A stretch of DNA of 6,278 nucleotides. Source: Deltaproteobacteria bacterium. GTDB taxonomy: Bacteria; Desulfobacterota; Anaeroferrophillalia; Anaeroferrophillales; Tharpellaceae. The position numbers and the translations under genes are program-made. The DNA lies in contig JAADEO010000209.1 in the NCBI GenBank assembly GCA_013153415.1, positions 1 through 6,278 on the forward strand, in the 5' to 3' direction. Shown piece by piece: positions 1 to 5,833 of the stretch. Under the pieces are notes generated by a model. That model ran no database searches, was not told the origin of the DNA, and saw nothing but the letters and a program-made list of their open reading frames with translations. The number at the start of each line of letters is the position of its first letter. The stretch's first letter is position 1.

Positions 1-834
1 CGCGACCCCGATCTCGCGCATGATGGCGAGTGCGGCATCACGCATGATCTGATACTCCTTGTCGGTCAGGGTCTGGGCCGGAGCCACGGTGATGCTGTCG
101 CCGGTGTGGATGCCCATGGCATCGAAGTTCTCGATCGAACAGACGATGACGACGTTGTCTTTGTGGTCGCGCATGACCTCGAGTTCATACTCTTTCCAAC
201 CGACGATCGACTCTTCGATCAGGATCTCGTGCACCGGGCTGGCCTCAAGCCCCCATTTGACGAATTTCTCGAAATCATCGACGTTGTAGGCTATATTGCC
301 GCCCGAACCACCCATCGTGAATGAAGGTCTGAGAATCGCCGGGAAACCGGTAAACTCGAGGATCTTCCAGGCCTCATCCAGGCTCCGGGCGACCCCGGAA
401 CGGGGCAGGCCGAGACCGATGCGGTCCATGGCATCTTTGAAAAGCTGGCGATCTTCGGCTTTCTTGATCGACTCCAGGGTCGCGCCGATCATCTCGACCC
501 CGTATTTCTCCAGGGTACCATTCTCGGCCAGTTCGATACCGATGTTGAGCGCCGTCTGACCGCCTAAGGTCGGCAGCAGGGCGTCGGGACGCTCTTTCTC
601 GATGATCCGGCCGACGATCTCGGCGGTCAGGGGCTCGATATAGGTCCGGTCGGCGAACTCGGGATCGGTCATGATCGTGGCCGGGTTGGAGTTGACCAGG
701 ACGACCTCGAACCCCTCCTCCTTCAAAGCCTTACAGGCCTGGGTTCCGGAGTAGTCGAATTCACATGCCTGACCGATAACAATCGGACCCGAGCCGATCA
801 GCATTATTTTTTTGATATCAGTTCTTTTCGGCAA
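1..834 (-). CDS. carB: Carbamoyl-phosphate synthase large subunit, N-terminal part (runs off window)
   Basis: The large subunit makes carbamoyl phosphate from bicarbonate, two ATP and ammonia channelled from CarA; it is cytosolic and supplies pyrimidine and arginine synthesis. The visible 278 residues are the first biotin-carboxylase-like/ATP-grasp half of a protein normally about 1,070 aa. The N terminus reads MPKRTDIKKIMLIGSGP, then VIGQACEFDYSG, LVNSNPATIMTDPE, LLPTLGGQTALN (about 87-97), the ATP loop RPSFTMGGSGGNIAYN (169-184), GWKEYELEV (212-220) and CSIENFDAMGIHTGDS (232-247). Numbering of R129, R169, E215 and H243 coincides with E. coli CarB. The start is TTG at 834-832: it gives the canonical MPKRTDIKK start and has AGGAAG six bases upstream; the first ATG would remove those conserved residues. 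One oddity is Asn180, where E. coli has Gly in the glycine-rich loop. carB is separated from carA by an opposite-strand gene, so it may have its own promoter. Confidence 0.97.
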   Translation of the reverse strand, partial: MPKRTDIKKIMLIGSGPIVIGQACEFDYSGTQACKALKEEGFEVVLVNSNPATIMTDPEFADRTYIEPLTAEIVGRIIEKERPDALLPTLGGQTALNIGIELAENGTLEKYGVEMIGATLESIKKAEDRQLFKDAMDRIGLGLPRSGVARSLDEAWKILEFTGFPAILRPSFTMGGSGGNIAYNVDDFEKFVKWGLEASPVHEILIEESIVGWKEYELEVMRDHKDNVVIVCSIENFDAMGIHTGDSITVAPAQTLTDKEYQIMRDAALAIMREIGVA

Positions 835-840
835 TTTTCT

Positions 841-846
841 CTTCCT
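841..846 (-). promoter_or_regulatory. Ribosome binding site deciding the TTG start of carB
   Basis: AGGAAG on the minus strand lies 6 nt before the TTG at 834-832. It supports initiation at TTG (MPKRTD...) rather than at the ATG ten codons further in, which lacks a comparable site at proper distance. Confidence 0.7.
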
Positions 847-865
847 GATTTAGTGCCTTAGAGGT

Positions 866-915
866 CATTTTCTGCACAAAAAAACAAGAAAAATCATCGG
901 CAGAAAATGTTTCTG
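866..915. repeat. Perfect 10-bp inverted repeat plus a third half-copy upstream of carB
   Basis: CATTTTCTGC (866-875) and GCAGAAAATG (900-909) are perfect inverted copies separated by 24 nt rich in A on the plus strand. A further TTTCTG at 910-915 also pairs with CAGAAA at 901-906 (3-nt loop), so the middle copy can pair with either neighbour. The left arm begins 32 nt before the carB start. On DNA this could be an operator for a dimeric regulator; in a carB leader RNA it could form alternative stems. The sequence is observed; the function is inference. Confidence 0.5.
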
Positions 916-932
916 TAAAGAGCACTTATTTG

Positions 933-975
933 CGGGCCGAAAATGCCCGTTTGGGTTGCGGGGCTCACCCCCGCA
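933..975. repeat. Two adjacent GC-rich hairpins
   Basis: CGGGC (933-937) pairs with GCCCG (945-949) around a 7-nt loop. TGCGGGG (957-963) pairs with CCCCGCA (969-975) around a 5-nt loop. Neither is followed by a convincing U-tract on either strand, so I do not call an intrinsic terminator. Both could belong to the same structured element as the hairpins at 995-1021. Confidence 0.5.
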
Positions 976-994
976 TTCAATACAGCGGTTCAGC

Positions 995-1021
995 GCTTCC
1001 GCGGGTAACGGAAGCTACCCG
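995..1021. repeat. Two overlapping, mutually exclusive hairpins
   Basis: Hairpin A pairs GCTTCCG (995-1001) with CGGAAGC (1009-1015), a perfect 7-bp stem with a 7-nt loop. Hairpin B pairs CGGGTA (1002-1007), which is the loop of A, with TACCCG (1016-1021), a perfect 6-bp stem; it can be extended by CCG (999-1001) with CGG (1024-1026) across a 2-nt bulge. Because no linker separates the A stem from the B arm, a full pseudoknot looks sterically impossible, so A and B are alternatives. This is the architecture expected of a folding switch, but no ligand or known family is recognised. Confidence 0.45.
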
Positions 1022-1046
1022 GGCGGCACCGTGCGTCTCTCTGGAC

Positions 1047-1056
1047 CCGGGCCCGG
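1047..1056. repeat. GC palindrome CCGGGCCCGG
   Basis: A perfect 10-nt palindrome. Its GCCCGG (1051-1056) can also pair with CCGGGC at 1019-1024, closing a larger stem over 1025-1050 and competing with hairpin B. Function unknown; short GC palindromes also arise by chance in DNA of this composition. Confidence 0.3.
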
Positions 1057-1085
1057 CAATTGACGGACAACACCATTCATCCGGC

Positions 1086-1114
1086 TTGACGAGACAGTCC
1101 GTTTCCATTATTAC
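1086..1114 (+). promoter_or_regulatory. Candidate sigma70-type promoter for the lpxH-like gene
   Basis: TTGACG (1086-1091, 5/6 to the -35 consensus) is followed after exactly 17 nt by TATTAC (1109-1114, 4/6 to the -10 consensus). Transcription would begin near 1121, only about 3 nt before the ATG at 1124, giving a nearly leaderless mRNA. That fits the lack of a good Shine-Dalgarno sequence before this gene. It is motif matching only. Confidence 0.35.
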
Positions 1115-1123
1115 CTGCGGATC

Positions 1124-1843
1124 ATGAAAGCGATTTTTCTGGCTGACGCCCATCTCCGCGACCCCGAAGCTCCCAGCTTTCGGGACCTGCTCGTCTTTTT
1201 CGACCACCTGCCAGATGACCTTGAACGCCTCTTCATCCTCGGCGATTTTTTTGATTTCTGGTACGGCTACCAGAAAACCGTTTTCTCTGTCTATGAACCA
1301 GTTCTCGAAGCTCTCGAAAAGCTCCGGGACCGGGACATAAAACTGACCTTTTTCGCCGGCAACCACGAACTCGCTTTGGGCCCGCGCCTCGAGAAACTGG
1401 GGGACTGTGTCGCCGACCATCAACGGATCACACTCGACGGTCGAAAAATTTTCCTGACCCACGGCGATTATCTCGATCCCGACGACTACGGCTACCATCT
1501 CTGGCGGGCCCTCATCCGCTCCCGCCCGGTCGCCGGCCTCATCGAGCTGTTGCCCCCGACCCTGACCTGGAAGATCGCCGCCCGACTCTCGCACCGAAGT
1601 CGCAACTCCGGAAGCAACAAAAAAATCATCCCTCCCGCAGTCTACAACCGGTGTGCCGCAATTCTCAAAAACAAACAGGTCGAAACCATCATCTGCGGCC
1701 ATTTCCATCAACCACGCCGGGAGACCTTTTTTCTTCACCGGCCACCGGGAAAAACCGTCTATTTTCTCGGCGCCTGGGAGAATGAGCGTTCCTGGCTCCT
1801 CTATTCAGAAGGCCGCTTCAGTTTTCACAATTTTCATCGATAA
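1124..1843 (+). CDS. lpxH: LpxH-like UDP-2,3-diacylglucosamine diphosphatase (calcineurin-type metallophosphoesterase)
   Basis: At 239 aa it matches the usual LpxH length (240 in E. coli). LpxH cleaves UDP-2,3-diacylglucosamine to lipid X and UMP at the cytoplasmic face of the inner membrane, in lipid A synthesis. Metallophosphoesterase motifs occur in order: ADAH (D8, H10), LGDFFDFWYG (D41), AGNHE (N80, H81), THGD (H113) and CGHFHQPR (H193, H195), the full dinuclear metal set. Residues about 122-170 form the helical insertion typical of LpxH-type enzymes. E. coli LpxH has GNRD where this protein has GNHE, so another phosphoester substrate is possible. The start is ATG 1124, with an in-frame stop at 1061-1063 and no strong ribosome site. 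It lies on the strand opposite to the pyr genes, overlaps carA by 26 bp at the 3' end, and is divergent from carB. The superfamily is nearly certain; the exact substrate is inferred. Confidence 0.85.
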   Translation: MKAIFLADAHLRDPEAPSFRDLLVFFDHLPDDLERLFILGDFFDFWYGYQKTVFSVYEPVLEALEKLRDRDIKLTFFAGNHELALGPRLEKLGDCVADHQRITLDGRKIFLTHGDYLDPDDYGYHLWRALIRSRPVAGLIELLPPTLTWKIAARLSHRSRNSGSNKKIIPPAVYNRCAAILKNKQVETIICGHFHQPRRETFFLHRPPGKTVYFLGAWENERSWLLYSEGRFSFHNFHR

Positions 1844-2966
1844 GCTGCCGGAAACGCTTGAAAAGATAGGCCGAATCGTGCGGCCCGGGCGAGCTTTCAG
1901 GATGATACTGGAATGAGAACAGGGGATAGTTCTTGTGCTTCAACCCCTCGACGGTCTGGTCATTGAGGTTGATGTGAGTCACCTCGACCTCGCCGCCCAA
2001 GGAATCGGTATCGACGCAGAAACCATGGTTCTGCGAGGTGATCTCGACCTCGCCGGTAGTCAGGTCCATGACCGGATGGTTGCTGCCGTGGTGACCGAAT
2101 TTGAGTTTGAAGGTTTTTCCCCCGAGAGCCTGGCCGAGAATCTGGTGCCCCAGACAGATCCCGCAAATCGGCAGCCGGCCCACCAGCTTCTTCACTTCAT
2201 TGACGATTCCTCCCAGGGCGGCGGGATCGCCGGGACCGTTGGAGAGAAAAAGACCGTCCGGCTGCAACGCCAGGATATCAGCAGCCGGAGTCGTGGCCGG
2301 CACCACCGTCACCTGGCAGCCGACCTCGCGCAAAAGCCGCAAAATATTATACTTGATACCGAAATCGTAAACCACGACCCGCCGCTCATCGATCTCGCCG
2401 TCGGCGTAACCACGTTCCAGGTCCCAGGTTTTCTGTTTCCATTCGTAGGCTTTATCAACAGTAACCCCGTCGACCAGATTGACTCCTTCAATACCGGGCC
2501 ATTGCTTGAGCTTGGCGGCCAGCGAAAGCGGATCGAAATCCTCGGTGCTGATGATTCCGGGCATGGCTCCAGCGGTGCGGATATGCCGGGTCAGGGCCCG
2601 GGTATCGATTCCTTCCAGGCCGATAACCCCGTCCCGGGCCAGCAGTTCGGCCATCTCGCCCCGGCTGCGCCAACTGCTGGGATAGTCACAGTACTCCTTG
2701 ACGATGAAAGCGGAAAGAAAACAACGCCGCGATTCGACGTCCTCGTCGTTGACCCCGTAATTGCCGATATGGGGGTAAGTCATCAACACCATCTGGCCAT
2801 AATAGGAGGGATCGGAAAGCACCTCCTGGTAACCGGTCAGGCTGGTATTGAAAACCACTTCCGCGGCCACTTCACCGCCAGCCCCGAAAGCCCGGCCCGA
2901 ATAAAGGGTGCCATCGGCCAGCAGCAGTACCGCCCTGGTACCCCTTTTGATCATTTCAGCTGTCAT
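1818..2966 (-). CDS. carA: Carbamoyl-phosphate synthase small (glutaminase) subunit
   Basis: CarA hydrolyses glutamine and passes ammonia to CarB. At 382 aa it is the same size as E. coli CarA. The N-terminal domain (about 10-195) shows the CarA-specific FNTSLTGYQEVLSDPSY and GMP-like IDTRALTRHIR segments. The class I glutamine amidotransferase domain (about 196-376) shows YDFGIKYNILR, LSNGPGDP (242-249), the nucleophile elbow ICLGHQ (Cys271) and YHPE (His355, Glu357), so the triad is complete. The ATG at 2966 is 29 nt after the pyrC stop; the site before it is weak (only GAG about 9 nt upstream), and ATG four codons later is a less likely alternative. The last eight or so codons overlap the 3' end of the convergent lpxH-like gene. 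No terminator is seen after it. Confidence 0.97.
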   Translation of the reverse strand: MTAEMIKRGTRAVLLLADGTLYSGRAFGAGGEVAAEVVFNTSLTGYQEVLSDPSYYGQMVLMTYPHIGNYGVNDEDVESRRCFLSAFIVKEYCDYPSSWRSRGEMAELLARDGVIGLEGIDTRALTRHIRTAGAMPGIISTEDFDPLSLAAKLKQWPGIEGVNLVDGVTVDKAYEWKQKTWDLERGYADGEIDERRVVVYDFGIKYNILRLLREVGCQVTVVPATTPAADILALQPDGLFLSNGPGDPAALGGIVNEVKKLVGRLPICGICLGHQILGQALGGKTFKLKFGHHGSNHPVMDLTTGEVEITSQNHGFCVDTDSLGGEVEVTHINLNDQTVEGLKHKNYPLFSFQYHPESSPGPHDSAYLFKRFRQLIDENCEN

Positions 2967-2995
2967 TTTGAACTCGTAAATATCTGATTCGAGGG
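2967..2995 (-). other. Short pyrC-carA spacer
   Basis: The 29-nt gap is AT-richer than its surroundings and has no strong Shine-Dalgarno and no hairpin beyond a 4-bp CTCG/CGAG pairing. carA is presumably co-transcribed with pyrC. Confidence 0.5.
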
Positions 2996-4336
2996 TTATC
3001 CATCAAAGGGAAACACCACCCGGCCGGAAACCAGGGTTTTCACCACCCGGCCTTTGAGGCGCCAACCGGCGAAAGGGGTGTTCCGGGCCCGGGAATAGAA
3101 CTTCTCCGGATCGACCACCCACTCAGCATCCGGATCGATCACCGTGATATCGGCCGCCATCCCTGGCTCCAGGGTGCCGCGGTCATCCAGATTGAGAATA
3201 TGGGCCGGATTGAGACTGAGCCGTTCAACCATCTGCAGAGGTGACAAAAGCCCCTCGTCGACCAGGTGCAGAACCAGGCTCAGTGCGGTTTCCAGACCGA
3301 TCACGCCAAAAGGGGCGAGGTCGTATTCAACCGCTTTTTCCGTCGCCTCGTGAGGAGCATGATCGGTAGCCACGGCGTCAATCGTGCCATCGGCCAGCCC
3401 CTGGCGGACCGCCTCGACATCGGCGGCGGAACGCAAGGGAGGACTCATCTTGGTGTTGGTATTGTATACCAACTGAGCCGGACGATATCTTTGATCCAGA
3501 TCCTCGCTATAGGACAGATCGGCCACGGCCCGCTCGTCTAAAAAAAGATGGTGCGGTGTCACCTCCGCACTCACCCTGACCCCACGCAACTTGGCGGCCC
3601 GAACCAGCTCGACTCCGCCCCGGGTACTCAAGTGGCAGATATGAACCGGCACCCCGAGATATTCGGCCAACATAATGGTCCGGGCGATATCGATCTCTTC
3701 GGCCAGACAGGGTATCCCGCGAAGACCGTGGGCGGCGCTGACCAGACCCTCGTGCACCACGCCGTCAGCGAACAGGGCATTGTCCTGACAGTGACAGAGC
3801 AGGGGCCGGCCGAACAGCGAAGCGTATTCCAGGGCATGGCGCAGGAGTTTGGAGTTGGGCACGGTTTTGCCGTCGTCGGAAAAAGCTACCGCCCCGGCTT
3901 CGACCAGATCCCCCATCTCGACCAGGGTTTCCCCCCTCATTTCCCGGCTGATGGCGGCTACCGGCAGTACCCGGGCCGGAGCCGCAAGCGCCTGTTCGAG
4001 AATGAAGCGGGTCACCGACGAGTTATCATTGACCGGACTGGTATTGGCCATGCAGGCGATCGAGGTGAATCCCCCGGCCACCGCGGCCCGGGCCCCGCTC
4101 AAAATCGTCTCTTTGTATTCGAACCCGGGTTCCCGCAGGTGAACATGGAGGTCGATCGCCCCGGGCATCACCCAGCAATCCGCGACATCCAGAGTCGCAA
4201 CCCCGGGGGATGAAATCTCGCTGGCTACCTTTTTGATCCGTCCCTCTTCGACCAGGATATCATAGCGGCCTTCCCGCCCCGCCCCCGGGTCGAGCAGGCG
4301 GCCATTTTTCAGAAGGATACTGTTTTTTTCACTCAT
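2996..4336 (-). CDS. pyrC: Dihydroorotase (type I, catalytically complete)
   Basis: Dihydroorotase cyclises N-carbamoyl-aspartate to dihydroorotate, the third step of pyrimidine synthesis. It is an amidohydrolase TIM barrel of 446 aa. Visible ligands are DLHVHLREPG (His64, His66), FSDDG (Asp154), CHCQDN (His182), ICHLSTRG (His235) and ATDHAPH (catalytic Asp325), so this is an active enzyme and not the inactive PyrC-like partner found beside some ATCases. The substrate-binding MANTSPVND (about 96-104) and PPLRS (299-303) are present. Length is about 20 residues above the common 425-430; the excess appears to lie between HHLFLDERAV and NTNTKMSPPLRS (about 272-290). The start codon overlaps the pyrB stop (ATGA at 4336-4333) and has GGAGGG eight bases upstream, suggesting translational coupling. 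Confidence 0.97.
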   Translation of the reverse strand: MSEKNSILLKNGRLLDPGAGREGRYDILVEEGRIKKVASEISSPGVATLDVADCWVMPGAIDLHVHLREPGFEYKETILSGARAAVAGGFTSIACMANTSPVNDNSSVTRFILEQALAAPARVLPVAAISREMRGETLVEMGDLVEAGAVAFSDDGKTVPNSKLLRHALEYASLFGRPLLCHCQDNALFADGVVHEGLVSAAHGLRGIPCLAEEIDIARTIMLAEYLGVPVHICHLSTRGGVELVRAAKLRGVRVSAEVTPHHLFLDERAVADLSYSEDLDQRYRPAQLVYNTNTKMSPPLRSAADVEAVRQGLADGTIDAVATDHAPHEATEKAVEYDLAPFGVIGLETALSLVLHLVDEGLLSPLQMVERLSLNPAHILNLDDRGTLEPGMAADITVIDPDAEWVVDPEKFYSRARNTPFAGWRLKGRVVKTLVSGRVVFPFDG

Positions 4337-5259
4337 GAGCCCTGCCCTCCGAGCAGAAACAGCACCGCCATGCGCAGAGCGACACCGTTGCTTACCTGGT
4401 TCAGGATCACGGCCCGATCACTGTCGGCGACTTCCGAAGTGATCTCGACCCCGCGGTTCATCGGTCCGGGATGCATAACGATGGCATCCGCTTTCGCCAG
4501 GGCCAGTCGCTGGCGATTGAGACCGAAAATCCGGGCATAATCACGGATCGAAGGAAACAGCAGTTTGTCCTGACGCTCCAACTGGATACGCAGCATCATC
4601 ACCACATCAACCCCTTCCAGGGCCTCTTCCGGGGTCCGGCAAACCTCGACTCCGGCAATCTTTTCCATCTCCCGGGGCAGCATCGTCGGCGGGGCGCAGA
4701 CCCGGACGGTGATCCCCAAAGTAGTCAGGGCCCAGATATTGGAACGGGCCACCCGACTGTGAGCGATATCTCCGATGATCGCGACCTTGAGCCCGGATTC
4801 GAGACTCTTGTGCTGCGAGATGGTCAGCAGGTCGAGCAGAGCCTGGGTCGGATGTTCATTGGCCCCATCCCCGGCATTGACCACCGAGGCCCGGATATGA
4901 CCGGCGATCAGATGGGCGGCCCCGACATGGCGATGGCGGACGACAATGATATCCGGAGCCATGGCCTGGATGTTGTCTACCGTATCGAGCAGGCTCTCTC
5001 CCTTGACCACGCTCGAGGTCGAAGCACTCATATTGATAGCATCGGCACTCAGACGCTTGGCCGCGATCTCAAATGAGGTCCGGGTCCGGGTGCTGGGTTC
5101 ATAGAAAAGGTTGACAACGGTCTTGCCGCGCAGGGCCGGTACTTTTTTCAGAGGCCGCTCGGCGATCTCTAAGAAAGAGTTCGCACTGGCGAGCAGATTA
5201 CGGATCTCGTCCGCCGTCAGATCTCGGGTTCCCAACAGATCTTTGCGTTTGAAAACCAT
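4333..5259 (-). CDS. pyrB: Aspartate carbamoyltransferase catalytic subunit
   Basis: The enzyme transfers the carbamoyl group to aspartate, the committed pyrimidine step. The product is 308 aa, typical for the catalytic chain. Carbamoyl-phosphate sites are FYEPSTRTRTSFE (S56-T57-R58-T59-R60), SSVVKGES with Lys86, and HPTQALLD (136-143). The aspartate side shows VMMLRIQLERQ (Arg224) and HPGPMNRGVEI (263-273). The HPGPMNRG form is that of Bacillus/Aquifex-type enzymes rather than the E. coli HPLPR form; no regulatory pyrI is seen in the window. The reading frame stays open upstream to 5454, but that extension overlaps pyrR out of frame and has no family similarity. ATG 5259 is chosen because MVFKRKDLLG matches family N termini and GGGGAG (5267-5272) lies 7 nt upstream. 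It starts 4 nt after the pyrR stop. Confidence 0.97.
   Translation of the reverse strand: MVFKRKDLLGTRDLTADEIRNLLASANSFLEIAERPLKKVPALRGKTVVNLFYEPSTRTRTSFEIAAKRLSADAINMSASTSSVVKGESLLDTVDNIQAMAPDIIVVRHRHVGAAHLIAGHIRASVVNAGDGANEHPTQALLDLLTISQHKSLESGLKVAIIGDIAHSRVARSNIWALTTLGITVRVCAPPTMLPREMEKIAGVEVCRTPEEALEGVDVVMMLRIQLERQDKLLFPSIRDYARIFGLNRQRLALAKADAIVMHPGPMNRGVEITSEVADSDRAVILNQVSNGVALRMAVLFLLGGQGS
4345..4350 (-). promoter_or_regulatory. Ribosome binding site of pyrC inside the pyrB 3' end
   Basis: GGAGGG lies 8 nt before the pyrC ATG, within the last codons of pyrB. Together with the ATGA stop/start overlap it fixes the pyrC start and supports coupled translation. Confidence 0.75.
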
Positions 5260-5263
5260 CGCC

Positions 5264-5815
5264 CTACTCCCCGGCCGCGGTCGTTCTCGGACCGACCGAA
5301 ACCGAATCGAAACCATCGCTCTCTTCGACCCGAACCATGACCCGGTCCTGGGGCGAGGCCGGGATCTCGATACCGACGTAATCGGCGGCGATCGGCAACT
5401 CCCGACAGCCGCGATCGACCAGAACCGCGAGCTGGATACTGCGGGGCCGGCCAAAATCGATCAGGCCATCCAATGCCGCCCGCACCGTACGGCCGGTGTA
5501 GAGGACATCATCGACCAGAATCACGGTAGCATCATCGAGCGAGAAGGGAATCTCGGTCTGGCGCAGAACCGGATGGTGGGTAGCGTGAGAAAGATCGTCC
5601 CGGTAGAGGGTGATATCGAGAATCCCCAAGGGCAGATCCCGGCCGCTTTTTTCCCGGATAAGCCTCTGCAGACGCCGGGCCAGACAGACACCACGGCTCA
5701 GGATGCCAACCAGGGCCAGTTTCGGATGCTTGCGGTTGCGGGCGATAATCTCGTCCGCCATCCTCTCCAGGATCCGATCCATCTCCCGGGCATCGCAAAT
5801 CCGTTTTTCTTCCAT
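5264..5815 (-). CDS. pyrR: PyrR bifunctional pyrimidine regulator / uracil phosphoribosyltransferase
   Basis: In Gram-positives PyrR binds pyr mRNA in response to UMP/UTP versus PRPP and also has uracil phosphoribosyltransferase activity. This 183-aa protein has the type I phosphoribosyltransferase fold: LVGILSRGVCLARRL, GILDITLYRDD (64-74), the PRPP motif VILVDDVLYTGRT (98-110, Asp102-Asp103), IDFGRPRSIQLAVLVDRG (119-136) and RELPIAADYVG (138-148). Compared from memory with B. subtilis PyrR, RNA-contact positions T18, H22, H140, R146 and K152 read Glu, Asp, Cys, Ala and Ile here, whereas R19, R27 and R141 are kept. The enzyme site therefore looks intact while RNA binding is doubtful. The ATG at 5815 matches the family N terminus; AGAGGGAGG (5825-5817) precedes it. 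It sits 18 nt after the STAS gene, too short a gap for an attenuator. Confidence 0.95.
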   Translation of the reverse strand: MEEKRICDAREMDRILERMADEIIARNRKHPKLALVGILSRGVCLARRLQRLIREKSGRDLPLGILDITLYRDDLSHATHHPVLRQTEIPFSLDDATVILVDDVLYTGRTVRAALDGLIDFGRPRSIQLAVLVDRGCRELPIAADYVGIEIPASPQDRVMVRVEESDGFDSVSVGPRTTAAGE

Positions 5816-5816
5816 G

Positions 5817-5825
5817 CCTCCCTCT
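5817..5825 (-). promoter_or_regulatory. Ribosome binding site of pyrR
   Basis: AGAGGGAGG on the minus strand. The AGAGG part is 5 nt from the ATG, while the GGGAGG part is only 1 nt away. It fills most of the 18-nt STAS-pyrR spacer, leaving no room for a leader structure. Confidence 0.6.
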
Positions 5826-5833
5826 TGCCGGAC

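Larger units (their letters stand above)
835..1123. other. Divergent intergenic region between carB and the lpxH-like gene
   Basis: These 289 bases separate two genes transcribed away from each other, so promoters for both are expected here. The stretch next to carB (about 841-930) is AT-rich with A/T runs; the part from 931 to about 1060 is GC-rich and packed with inverted repeats. Reading frames crossing it have no recognisable protein similarity and I do not call a gene. I recognise no known riboswitch, tRNA, SRP RNA or 6S RNA signature on either strand. Individual elements are listed separately. Confidence 0.75.

Noticed and set aside
914..919. TTTACA on the minus strand as a carB -35 element
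   Set aside because: No acceptable -10 hexamer follows at 16-18 nt (TGATTT is the best), so no carB promoter is called.
933..975. Intrinsic terminators formed by the GC hairpins
   Set aside because: Neither hairpin is followed by a run of T on either strand.
955..1060. Cobalamin riboswitch suggested by GCCCCGCAAC on the minus strand
   Set aside because: The B12-box and the other conserved core segments are absent.
977..1738. 253-codon open frame on the minus strand opposite the lpxH-like gene
   Set aside because: It mirrors the lpxH codons and its translation shows no domain; lpxH on the plus strand has all metallophosphoesterase motifs.
1935..2987. 350-codon plus-strand open frame across carA
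   Set aside because: It is antisense to a clearly real carA; long antisense frames are common in GC-rich coding DNA and it has no recognisable motif or ribosome site.
3548..4213. 221-codon plus-strand open frame across pyrC
   Set aside because: Antisense shadow of the catalytic part of pyrC, with a composition typical of reversed coding DNA.
5260..5454. 65-residue N-terminal extension of PyrB
   Set aside because: It lies inside pyrR in another frame, is Arg/Ser/Pro-rich without similarity, and the start at 5259 has a good ribosome site and matches family length.
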